Assembly: GCF_014203835.1 (NCBI RefSeq)
Contig: NZ_JACHJW010000001.1
Span: 4,662,501 to 4,726,500 of the forward strand
DNA: 64,000 nt
Reading direction: 5' to 3'
From: Micromonospora polyrhachis
GTDB taxonomy: Bacteria > Actinomycetota > Actinomycetes > Mycobacteriales > Micromonosporaceae
Shown: positions 34,842 through 47,000 of the stretch, one piece after another
Layout: each line of letters starts with the position of its first letter
Position numbering within the stretch: the first letter of the stretch is position 1
Translations under genes and position numbers: made by a program
Notes under the pieces: model-generated
What the model was told of the DNA's origin: nothing
What the model saw: the letters and a program-made list of their open reading frames with translations, nothing else
The model's database searches: none

Positions 34842-35071
34842 TGGTGGAACCGGCCCGGAGTGCGTGCGTTGCGGCGGAATCACACCCCAGGCCGGTGCGC
34901 ATACGCTAGACCGTGCTCCCGGCTGGAGCGGTGACACGAAGGTGATCGTCAGGTAACGCCTTCATCACCAAGCCTGTCACCCGGCCAGAATCGACCCTTG
35001 CGGTGCAGTATCTGTTCGATGGCCGGGTCGATGGCGGGACCTGGCAGTGGCTGTGCCACCGACGGCGCGGC

Positions 35072-38000
35072 CTAGGTGGGGTCCGTCGTGGCGGGTGGCC
35101 CGCCGCGCAGGCCGTCCGCGATTGGTGACGACCGGGCCGGGCCGCGCGGCGGCGGTGCCGCAGGGCCCGCGTCCGGGCGGTCCGGACCGCCCGACGGCGG
35201 GGTGGGATCGTCGGGACCGGGACCACCGGGATCGGGATCATCCCGGTCCGGGCCCTGGGGATCGAGGGCGTCCCGACCAATATCCTGCACACCCGGCGGC
35301 AGCCGGACACCGCTCTCCTGCAACCAGGACAGGAGCACGGTGAACGTGTCCGCCAGTCGCGCCGGGTCGAGCATGGTCTGCGGCGCGATCAGCAACCGGC
35401 GGACCGGATCCCCGGGCGACCCCGGCCGGAGCTGCGCGTCCAGGCCGGCGGGAAGCGGCGTCACCTCGAACCTCACCAGTTCGTTGACCAGCCCTTCGAC
35501 GATTCTCCCGGGGACGGTGAACCGCAGTGTGTTCGAGTCCTGGAACTCGACCATATGCAGTGGCCCGATGCGCTCCATCTGGCCACTCTCGGCCATCTGC
35601 TGCAGTGCGGTCGTCACCCTGTGTCGCATCGTGTGATCGGCGAGACTCTCCACCAGCGCGTCATGGACTTTCCCGGGGCGTACGTTTTCCAGGGTGACGG
35701 CGCTTATCGTGCGCAACCTGCCCAACTGTTCGTCGCTCAGCCCGTAGCGGCGCTTCAGGAAATCTGCGTCGGCCACCCAGCGTTCTTCGCTGCCCGGTTG
35801 GCTGTCGAGTAGGCCCAGTTCGGCGAAGCGGCGCACCAGGTCGGCCTCCAGCATGTCCGGTTCGATAGCGGCCGGCACCGGAGCGTTCCGGTCGGCGAGC
35901 CGTGCGGCTCGCTCCAGGTCCTCAAGCCGCGCGCGGACTCGCTTCATCGCCGTCCGGTCGGCCGTGTTCAGCCGGCCCGGCTCGGGCCGGTTGGGGCCCG
36001 GGCGGAGCACCGATGGCAGGTTACGCAACAGGTGGCTACGTAGGCCGGCGTCGATGTTTCGCGCGTCGCGACCCACCTGGGCCACCCGGTCGCGCCGGCT
36101 GGGTGTGTCGTCGCGGGAGTCGACCACCGGAGCCGGTGTGATCTCGGCGGCGGCGGTCTTCACCGTCTCGCCCAACTCCATCGCCATCTGCGCCATATCC
36201 ACCAGGGAGTCCGGCCGGGCGGCCATGTCCATATGCAGCGCCCGCTGGGATTGGGCCCGTTTGTGCGCCGACCCCCACACCCGCATGGGCGTCTCCCCGA
36301 TCGCATTCGCCCCGGAGATCGTCAGCGAGCCCTTGAGCATAGCTATCAGCAGTGCGGGCGAGGCACCGAACAGCACCAGCACCGTCCCGCCGGCCAGGGT
36401 GAGGGCCAGCCTCGCCAGGGTCGCAGGACCGTGCTTGGAAAAGAGCTGCGACCACCAGTAGATATCGTTCGGCCGCCCGGCGATGCTGTCCGCCATGCGC
36501 TGCCGGGCCGCGTCCCCGAACCCACCCTTGAGTCGGTTCGCCAGCCCGCCCATGGCCGGGTCGAAGAGTCTACGCTTGATTCGGTCGCGCAGCCCGTTGA
36601 TCTGGCGTTGTGCAGCCGGCCGTTGGGGAAGGTCGTTGCCCCACACCATCCGTTCGATATGGTCGATGTCACGCAGCGCGTCATCAATCGCGCGCCGTGC
36701 GTCCCATGCCTCCACCGCCTGCCGGTCAGCCACCTCATCGACCTTCACCTGGCTCCAGCCTGCACCGTAGAAAGCCTGGCCCACAATGGTGACAACCCCA
36801 TTGACGACGGAGAATTTGAGCGCGAGTGCCTCCTCGAGCGGTGGCTTGTTCCTCATGGCGTTAAGGGCGAGCTGTGTCAGGACCGAGTTCACACCGCCCG
36901 GCACCTGCTGCACCCCGACCCGACCCATGTTGTCGCTCAGCCGCGGAGCGCCCGACGCATAACCCCGCCCGGCCATGGTGTAAGTCACTGCCCTGCCGTC
37001 CAACCAGGCAACCGGCACGGCGCCGGCACGCCGGATGGGCGTGATCAGTTGCCGGCGATACTCCATGTCCCTCAACTTGTGCTCGACCTCGCGGGCCATC
37101 GTGCTTTGTGCCTCGGTCAGGTCGGCGCGCAGCCGCCGCAGCAACGTCAGCAGCCGCGCCCGGTCCTGCGGGTCGAGTGTCCCGCCCTCATTACGCAGCT
37201 TGCGTACCTTCTCGTACAGTTTGCCGAGCGGGTAGGTCAACAGTCCGGCGGCGCTGTTGCGTCGGGCGTCGGGCGACAACGACACCTCGTGTTTTTCCTT
37301 GTCGGCAGCCTCGCGCTCTGGTTTGTCCTTGACGTAGTCCGCCTCGGCCTGGCCGAATCCCGTTCCGCCGACCTCGCCACCGAGGACGTACGCGGAAAGG
37401 GCAAGTTGCGCCCACCGACCCTGCACCGGTGAGCTGTTGAAATCGCCCGGGTCTTTCGCCCACAACGGGAGTGCGCTGGCAATACCGCCGGCCGCCGCTC
37501 CCCCCAGCCGTTTCGCCCAGTTCTCGCCACGATCGGGATGCGTCCGCCACTGGTAGAGGCTCGGCGCGACGTCAGGGTCCGGTGGTTTGAACCGGACCGG
37601 TTCGCTTTGGCTGGCCACGACGCCGGCGGCCTTGTTGTCGGCGAGAGCCTGACTCATGTCCCGGACGTAGGCGCGGTTCCTGCTCATCTCGGTCTGTTCC
37701 GGACCCCGATTCGCATGTTCGTTCGTAAGGTCCGCGTACGCCCAGGCCGCGCTGGCGCTGAGGATCCGCCGGAACTGGTGGAAACCAAGTCCGACTGTAG
37801 ACGGGTCGGGTGGCCCGATCAGGGAACGAAGCGGCTTGGCGAACAGCCGGTACAGGGGTATGTGCTGCGTGGGCCGCGCGTCAACGTTCAGCCTGTTCAA
37901 CAGAAACCGGGCCAGCCCAGCCCAGGCCAGCCCAGACGTCGGGTCGATGGTGCCGGTCGCCGGCAGCCATAGCCCGAGCAGCAACTGCGCCGCGAACTCC

Positions 38001-41000
38001 CTCTTCAGGTTCCAATTCGCCAACGTGGTCATTCGCTTGTTGTCGGCCGTGGGTACCCCGACCGCCCGGAACCGCAGCAGCAATTCGGCCGCCATGTGGT
38101 TCATCAGGGTCCGCTCCAGCGGAGTGGCAAACTCGCGGAAACCGAACAGGGTGTTCAACTGTGCCTCGGTCCGGGCGACCGCCCTGGACGCCGCATCCGC
38201 CTGCGGCTCGCCCTGCAACAGCGCGAGCTCGGCCAGCGTGCCGGCGACGTCGATGGCGATCGCCTGGTCGCTGGCGTCCGAGCGGACGACGATCGTCAAC
38301 TTCCCGTCGGCGTCAGTCGCCAATCGCACGGCGGCACCGGGCACCGCCGGCTCGTCAAGGACCTGCACCGGGATGTCGACTGTCCTGCCCAGCTGACCCT
38401 CGGTGGCAGGCAGCTGTACGGTCAGCACCGACTCGCCACTGTCCTGGCGTAGCCGGACGCCGTCGATCGCGGCGTCCGACCGGTTCACGTACCGGCGCGC
38501 CCGGGAGTCGAGCGCAGCCAGCACCTTCTTCTTGTCGGCGGCGCTCCGGGTATCCATCATCCGCAACGCGATCAGCCGATGGTGTCGTCCACCGGTCAGT
38601 ATGCGGCGCAGTTTCCCGCGTCGCCGGGCACTGTCGGTCTGGTCGGTGAGCAGACCCATCTCGGCCAGGCGTCGCACGACCCTGCGCGACGGATTGTCCG
38701 AACGCTCGTGCGCCGTCTGCGCCAGCCGACGCCACCGGGATTTGTCGGCGGCGGAGAGACGTAGTGGGCCGAGTCGCAACCACCCGGGCCTCGTTTCGGG
38801 GTTGGTCGAGTCACCGAGCCACAAACCCCGCCGGGCGGACAGGACCTGCTCGCCGCTGTCGGCTATCACATCCTTCAGCAGTGCGACGTCCAGCCCGGAT
38901 TCGCCAATCAGCGCAGCCGAGAGTTCCACCACGACGGTGGGATACGTCTCCGACTCTGCTACGTCCGCATCGGACGGCACCTGCACGTTGTAGAGGTTGC
39001 CCTCCGGCAACAGTGCGAACCGGAGTTCGACGTCGAAGGTTTTCCGGTCCGGATCCTGTGCCCACTCCTGGGGCGTGAACCGGATTGTCCGCGTACCGGG
39101 CAACCGCTCGGCCCGGGCCCGGGCCGAGTCGGCGTTCAACTCCTCGACCGCCTGGTCCAGCATCCGGTCCAGGGCGGCCTCGTCCATTCCGGCGAGGCTG
39201 GCCGCGAGGTCCGCTTCGTTGATTGCGTGGTTGACGGTGCTGGTCAAGGCCGTTCGGGCCTCAGTGAGCGCCTTTCTGGTCTCCCAGACGTCAGCCACCG
39301 CCTTCGTGCGTGCCTCCTCGTCAGGGCCAGTCATCGCCGCCAGCAGGGCGTCCACCGCAGCCAGAGCCTGGGTTTCGCGCTGTTGCACCTGCTCAAGCAG
39401 CGGCAGCATTCGCGACCATGCGCGTTGACCGAGCCGAGTGACGGTTCTGCGGTGGGCGTCGGTAGTGGCGTTGCGTGCGCTGTCCGCCTCCATCCAGGTT
39501 TCGAGCATGGCACCGCGCTCACGGGACAACCGTGTCCGGAGGTCGTTGGCCGCCTTCACCGCGTCGGCGAGAGCCGGCATTATCTCCGTCGCCGGCACAG
39601 TGGTGTCGGCGACGGCCAATTGGTCGGCAATTCGCTGGCGTTGCTGGACGATCGCCTGCACCCGCTGGTCGATCTGGTGGGAAACAATGTCAAGCGCCGC
39701 TTGGGCCTGCGCCGCGTTGAGATCCGTCGCCTCGGCCACCACGCTGCGAGCGTCGTAGAGGGTGTCCTCCAGCCACTTGATGGTTGTGTCGGCGGCGGTC
39801 AACTGGTCCATTACAGGTTTCAGTGACTCGTGCAGATCGGCCAGGTCCTTCGCGGCCTCGTCCATCGCCGTGACCAGCTCGTCACGTTCGGCGGCGGTCA
39901 GGTCGTCGTTCGTACCGGCCGCCCACAGCTTGGCCCGGGCGACCCGCAACCGTTCGGCCGCTTCCGCGATCCGTCCGGCGAGTGGGCTGCCCTCGATACC
40001 GAGGGCGGTGAACGTTGCCCGGATGCGCCCGGTCTTGCCCAGCGACTCGCCCACGTCCTGGGCGTTGCGCAATCGCTGCGCCAGGTGGTTGTGGGCCCCG
40101 ATGTCATCGATGAGCTTGGCGACCACCGCTGGCACGCTGGTGTCGAACACGCTGACCGCAGCGAGCGCGGCCGAGTCGATGGCCGGAGCGCCCAGGGCGG
40201 CGATCAGCGCATGGACGCTGGCGTCGAGCGCAGCGACGGCAGCCTCGTCGATGTTCGGGGCACGCAACGCGGCCGCGAGCCGGTTCACCTCGGGCAGCAG
40301 GTCCTGTCTCAGCATCGCGACATATGCCCGGGCGACTGATGCGACGGCGGTTGCCTCCAGGCTGCCCGGCTGCACGCCTTCCGGAAGGATGGTGCCGTCC
40401 GCGAGGGCCTCGAAGTACGCGATCGTGGCGTAGACCGCGTCCACGGTAGCCTCGGCCACCCGGACCTGCGGTGACTGGGGATCACGGTCACGCGGATCCT
40501 CGTCGCCGCCCCAGCCGCGCGGGCCCACCGGACCACCCGGCCCGCCGCGACCGCCTGATCCCGGGTCGTCCGGATTCTGGGCATCGCCCGGTGGGTCGGC
40601 TGGCGGAGGCGGTGACGCCGGTGGCACGTTACCGAACGGTCGCCTAATGTCCTGCACGCCTGGCGGCAGCTGGCCGCCGTGCTCCTGCACCTGGGACAGG
40701 ATCACGGAGAACAAGTCGGCGAGCCGTGCCGGGTCCGTCATGACCTGGGGCGAGATCAGCAACCGACGGGTGGACTCCCCGGGCAACGCCGGCTGTAGTT
40801 GCCCGTCCACGCCGGGTGGCAATGGTGCCACCTCGAACCCTATCCGTGTGGCGTGCCCGCCGACGATGTGCCCCTCGACGGTGAACCGCAGCGTGCTCTG
40901 GTCCTGGAGCTCGACCATCCGGATCGGCCCGTCGAGCTCCATTCGGCCGCTCTCGGCCATCTGCTGCAGGGCTGCCGTCACCGCCTGTTGCTCAGTGAGA

Positions 41001-44000
41001 CCCTCCAGCAACGCGTCACGGATCTCTCCAGGTGGCAGGGTGGCGGGGTCGGTGCCGCGAAGCTCGCTCAGGATGGACGCCTGCTCCAGGCTCAGCCCGT
41101 AGCGCCGCTGCAGGAAGCCCTCGGCGGCCTTCCAGCGGATGTCGCTACCCGGTTGGATGTTGAGCAGGCCCAACCTGGCGAGTTCACGCACCAACTCGGC
41201 CTTCAGCAACTCCGGGTCGAGTGCGCCCGTCAACAGCTCCGATTCGGGCGTCAACGGCGGCGCGTCCCGGGTCGCGAGCGCTGCGGACCGGGCGAGGTCG
41301 CCAAGCAGCTCGTGGATCCGCCTCATCGCCATCCGGTCAGCCGGGTTGAGCCGGCCCGGCGTCGACCGGTTGGGGCCCGGGCGCAGCACCGGTGGACGGT
41401 CGCGCTGCAGGTAGTCACGCAGGCCGGTGTTGATGTAGAACAGGTCGCGGCCTACCTGCGCCAACCGGGCGCGCCGGCTGGGCGTGTTGTCACTGGAAGC
41501 GACCGGGGCCGGCCGGATCTTTGCAGCGGCGTCCCTGACCTGCTCACCCAGCTGCACTGCCAGCAGCGCCATGTCCTCCAGGGTGTCCGGCCGGGCAGCC
41601 ATGTCGGTACGCATCGCCTTCTGCGCCTGAGCCCGCTTGTGCGCCGGCCCCCACACGCGCATGGGCGTCTCCCCGAGCGAAGCCGCCGCAACGACCTTCA
41701 GCGATCCCTTGAGCATGCCGAGCAGCAGCGCAGGCGCGGCACCGAGGGTGATCAGTACGGTCCCGAACACCAGGGCGAAACCCAGCCGCCCGAGGAGCGG
41801 AGGCCCGTGTTTGTAGAAGAGCTGCGACCACCAGTAGACCTCGTTCGGCCGTCCGGCGGCCCGGTCCGCGAGGCGTAGCCGGACCGCGTCCCCGAACCCG
41901 CCCATGATCAGGTTGGCCAGCCGCCGCCGCGCGGCCGGCTGCTGGGGAGCAGCTTCGTCCCGCAGCATCCGTTCGATCGCGGCGATGTCACGCAACGTGT
42001 CATCGATCGCGCGCCGCGCGTCCCACGCGTCCACCGCCTGCCGGTCGGCGACCTCCTCGACCTTCAACCGGCTCCAGCCAATGCCGTACAAGATGCCATG
42101 GCCCAGGACGCTGATCAGCGCGTTGCTGACGGTGAACTGGAGCGGAAGGCCGGCCGGAACGTCGGGGGTAGAGTTCGCCGGCGTGGTGGCTGGATCCGTA
42201 CGACCTGGGCCCTTCATCTTGCTCATGAGCATCTGGAGCAGGACCGAATTCAGACCGGTCGCTCCCTGCTGCCCCGCGACCCGTCCCGCGTTGCTGCTCA
42301 GCCGTGGCGCTCCCGACGCATAACCCCGGCCGGCCATGGTGTACGTCATCGGCACACCGTCCACGTTGACGACCGGTGCGCTGCCGGCGCGACGGAAGAG
42401 CGTGATCCGGCGGCGGCGGTACGCCATGTCCGTCAGCTTGTGCCTGACCTCGTTGGCCATCTGCTGCTGCGCCTCGGTTAGGTCGGCGCGCAGTCGCAGC
42501 AGCAACTCCAGCAGCCGCGTCCGCTCCCGTGGGTCGAGGGTGCCGTTCTCGCTGAGCAGCCGCAGCACTGTCTCGCGCAGTTCCGTGACCGGGTAGGTCA
42601 ACATGCCGGCGGCGCGATTGCGGCGCTCGTCGGGCGAGAGCGAGACCTCGTGCTTTTCCTTGTTGGCAGCCTCCCGCTCCGGTTTGTCCTTGATGTAGTC
42701 CACCTCGGCCTGGGCGAAACCCGAGCTGGCCACTTCGCTGCCGAGGACGTGCATGGAAAGGGCCAGTTGGGCCCACCGACCCTGCACCGCCGTACCCCGG
42801 AACTCGTCCGGATTGCCCTTCCACAGCGGAATCAGGCTGGCGAGACCGCCAGCCGTCGCGCCCGGCAGCCGCTTTTCCCAGTTCTCGGCCCGATTGGGAT
42901 GCGTGGGCCACCGGTAGACGCTCGGTGCCGTTTCGGGCCCGGGTAGTTTGAACCGGGCCGGCTCGCTTTGAGCGGCGACCGTGGCAGCGGCCTTCTTGTC
43001 GGACAGACCCTGAACCGGATCCCGTAGGAAGCTGCGCAGCGCGGTCATCTGGGTCTGTTGGTCGCTCCGTCCGGCATGCGTGTTCGTGTCCTCCGCGTAC
43101 CACCAGCTTGAGAAAGCGGTGAACAGTCGTCGGTACAGGTGGAACCCGACTCCAGCCGTGGCCCGGTCGGGTGGCCCGATCAGAAGGCGATACGAAAGGC
43201 CGACCCGCCGCAGTGAGTCCACCCGGCGTGCGCCCAGGTCCAGCGCTGTCAGCCGGTCGACGTCGGCACTCGGCACCCCTACCGCCGGCATCCGGGCCAG
43301 CAACTCGTCCGCCATCTGGTTGATCACGGTCCGCTCCAGCAGACTGGAACGCATGCGGAACTCGGCCAGCACCTTCAACTGCGCCTCAGCCCGGGCGACG
43401 GCACGCCGTTCGGTGAGAGACGTCGACGGTGTTTCGGCAGGGGGTGTGTCCGCCTTCGGCTTTTCGTGCAGCAGCGCGAGCTCGGCCAACGTGCCGGCGG
43501 TGTCGACGGCGATCGCCTGGTCGCTGGCGTTCGAGCGGACGACCACCGTCATATTCCCGTCCGGGTCGGTCTCCAGTCGTACGGCGGCCCCGGGCACCGC
43601 TGGTTCGTCGACGACCCGCACCGCGATGTTGATCCGCTCGCCCTGCTGCCCCTCGGCAGGGGGCAGTTGCACGGTCAGTACCGCGTCGTCACCGTCCCGG
43701 AGTAGCTCGCTGCCGGTCACCGCGACGTTCCTCGGCACGGACTCGCGGGTGGGGCGGTCGGCGGCCTGTTCGTCCTGTAAGGGGCGGGTCGCGTACCGGC
43801 GTGCCGAGGAGTCGAGTGCGGCCAGTGCCGCTTCCCGGTCGGCGGTGCTGCGGGTGTCCATCATCCGCAGCGCGATCAGCTGGTGTTCTGGATCCTCGGT
43901 CAGCCTGCCCCGCAGTGATCGACGCCGCCGGTCACTGTCGGTCTGGTCGGTGAGCAGACCCATTCCAGCCAGGTGCCGTACCACCCGGACGGACGGGTCA

Positions 44001-47000
44001 GCCTGCGTGTCGGTCGACGTCTCGGCCGGCGTTCCGGTCAGCGTTTCGGCCGCAGCTCGTACCAACCGACGCCAGCGGGACTCGTCACCGGCGGAACGGC
44101 GCCGCGGCCAACGCCGCAGCCATCCGGGTCTGGTCTCGGGGTTGGTCGCCTCGCCGAGCCACCGGCCCCGCTCGGCGAGAAGGACCTTTTCGCCACTTTC
44201 CGCGAGCGCATCGCCCAGTAGTGCGACGCCAAGTTCGGCTTCGCCGATCAGCGCAGCTGAGACCTCCAGCACGACGAGCGGATACGTCGTTGACGCCCTA
44301 ACGTCGTCATCGGACGGCAACCGAATCCGATACGGCGTGCCCTCCGGCAACGGTACGAACCGAATCTCGACATCGAAGGTGTTCCGATACGGGTCGTGCG
44401 CCCAGGCCGGGGGCGTGAACCGAATTCTCCGCCGTCCGGACGGCGTCTCTGACACGGGGGTCTGCCGTGCTACGAGTTTCTTCCCCCGGTTGGGGCCGGT
44501 ATCCCCTGGGGGCGGTTCCGGCTTTTGGCGGTCGGGGTCGGGGTCGGGGTCGGGCTCAGAGTCGGGGTCGGGGGCAGGGGTGGGGCCTTCTACCCATTCG
44601 AGGGTTGTCTCCGTTTCGGGTACCCGCTCGGCGCTGGCCCACTCGACACCCAGGTTCCTGGCAGCCTCGTCCAGCATGCTGTCCAGGGCGGCTTGGTCCA
44701 TCGCGGCGACGCGGGCCGCGACATCCGCCTCCTCGACCGCCCGGTCCATAGCTACCGTCAGGGCGTTCCGGCCCTCCGCGAGCGCTCTCCTGGTGTCCGT
44801 GACGGCGGCCAACGCCTTCGAGCGCGCCTCCTTGTCCGGACCGGCCATCGCCGTCAGCAGGGCCTCCACCGCCGTTTGCGCCTGAGCCCGGAGTTGGTCG
44901 ACCTGCTTCACCAGCGGCGACAGCCTGGCCTGAGCGCGCTCACCAATCAGATGGGCGATGCTGCCGCTGGCCGCGGTGGTGGTGTTGCGCGCCTCGATCA
45001 GCTCGATGTGGGCTTCGGACAGGGCGGCAACCTCACCCGCCAACTGCTTGCGGACGTTGCCCGCCGACTGCACCACGTCGTTGAGATCCGGCAGGATCTC
45101 CCGTGCCGGCTCGGTGGTGTCGGCGGTGGCCAACCGGTCGATGACCCGCTGACGATGCAGGGTGATTGCCTGGACCTGGGCGTCGATCTGACTTGCCATC
45201 GTGTAGAGCGCTGTCTCGGCCTGCGCCTCCATGTCTGTGCTCAGCTCGACCAGATGCGTGCTGGCCTGATCAAGGATGAGCCGTAGGGTTTCGACCATCT
45301 GGTCGGCGGCGGCGAAACCGTCCAGCACCGGTGCCAGCGACCTCTGCAGGTTGGCGAGGTCCGTCGCGGCGTCTTTCAGCGCGATGACCAGTGCCCTACG
45401 TTCGGCCGAGGGCAGGTCGCTGTTCGCTCCGGCCGCCCACAGTCTGGCTCGTGCCGCCCGCAGCCGCTCGGTTGCTTCCGCGATCCGTCCGGCGAGCGGC
45501 CCCCTCTCGGCACCGATGGTGGTGAACGTCGCGCGGATTCGCGCGGTGATGTCCAGCAATCCGCGGATCTCATGAGCGGCGTTTGACCACTCCGTCAGGA
45601 TGGTGCGAACCGTCTTTCCGTCCCGGCCGGGGAGATCGGCGATCGCCGCGCGCACCCGGGACTCGATGTCAGCGACCGCGGAGGCGTCGACGACCGGGGC
45701 GCTTACCGCCGCCCTGAGTCGGTCCACCTCGGGCAACAGGTCCCGCCGCAGTTTTCCGACGATCCTTGCGGCGGCGCGACGGGTTACGTCTTCGGAGCGA
45801 ATGGTGCCGGCCGCGACGGCTTCGAAGTATGCGATTGTGGCGTAGAACGCGTCCAGGGTCGCCTCGGCCATCTTGACTTCCAACGGCCGGGTATCGCGGT
45901 CACGCGGATCCTCGTCACCGCCCCAGCCCTGCGTACCGGTGGGGCCATTCGGCCCGCCGCGGCCGCCCGATCCGGGCCGGTCCTCCTGGAGTTGGGTACC
46001 GTCCGGCGTGTCGGGTGCCGGTGGCGCAACCGGCATCGCCGGGGTCTGCTCGGCAGGCTCCTGCTCGGTCCGGTCCCGTTCGGCCGTCGCCGTGTCGACA
46101 GGCGCAGCACCGACAGGTGTAGTACCGACGGGCGCGGTGCCGGCAGGTGCGGTGTCGGCTGGCGGCGTCTGCGTAGGTGTCGGCTCGGCGCTGTCGGCAG
46201 GGCCCTGCGAACTGTCGACCGGTGCCGCCGGGGTGGTCTCGACCGGTGGCGGCTGCTCGGCCGGTGGCTGCCCGCTCCGACTGTTGGCTGGCAGACGCAC
46301 CGACGACCGCGTCCCGCCGGGCGTGATGCTCCCTACCGGGAACAGCACGTTGCCCTGGGCGATGCCGACCCGGCTGGGGCCGCTGTCACCCGACGTCGCT
46401 TCCGGCCGGGCACCGGCGTCGCCAGGAGTGGCGGCTGTCGGTTCCTGCGTGGGCGCGGGCTGGGCGGACGCCTCCGGTTCGGATGCCGGCTGACCGGGGA
46501 TCGCCGGTGACGTCTGTGCGTCGCCGGTGGTCGGATTGTCGCCAGGCCGTCCCACGGGATCGGGTTCCCCGGCCCGGGTGCCCGGAGCATCGCCGGTCTC
46601 CACGGGAGACGCGGGTGGCGCGTCATGCACCGCTCCCGGCTCGCCGGGGGTGGGGGTGCCGGCCTGTGATGCGGGGCCGGTAGGAGTGTCCGTCCCGGTG
46701 TCGGCCGGTGCCGGCGGAGCAGCAGGGTCACCTTGGCTGGTACTCGGAGCGGCAGGGTCACCTTGGCTGGTACTCGGAGCGGCAGGATCACCAGGGCCCG
46801 TACTCGGACCGCCGCTCTCGGCGGGCCCTTGAGTGCCGGGGCCGCCAACCGGCGCGGTCGGTTCCACTGGCGCAGCCGGATCCCCCGGATCAGCCGGTGC
46901 GGTGGGGCCGGCGGGTGCAGCAGGACCAGTCGGCGCGGTAGGGCCGGTGGGTGCGGCAGGCCCGGCCGGTGCGGCGGGACCAGTTGGTGCGGCGGGAGCA

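Noticed and set aside
43080-44885. 601-codon open frame antisense to the giant gene (and many similar long frames elsewhere)
   Set aside because: In DNA this rich in GC, the strand opposite a real gene stays open by chance. The translation is Arg/Ser-rich without domains, while the minus-strand frame shows clear repeated protein motifs.
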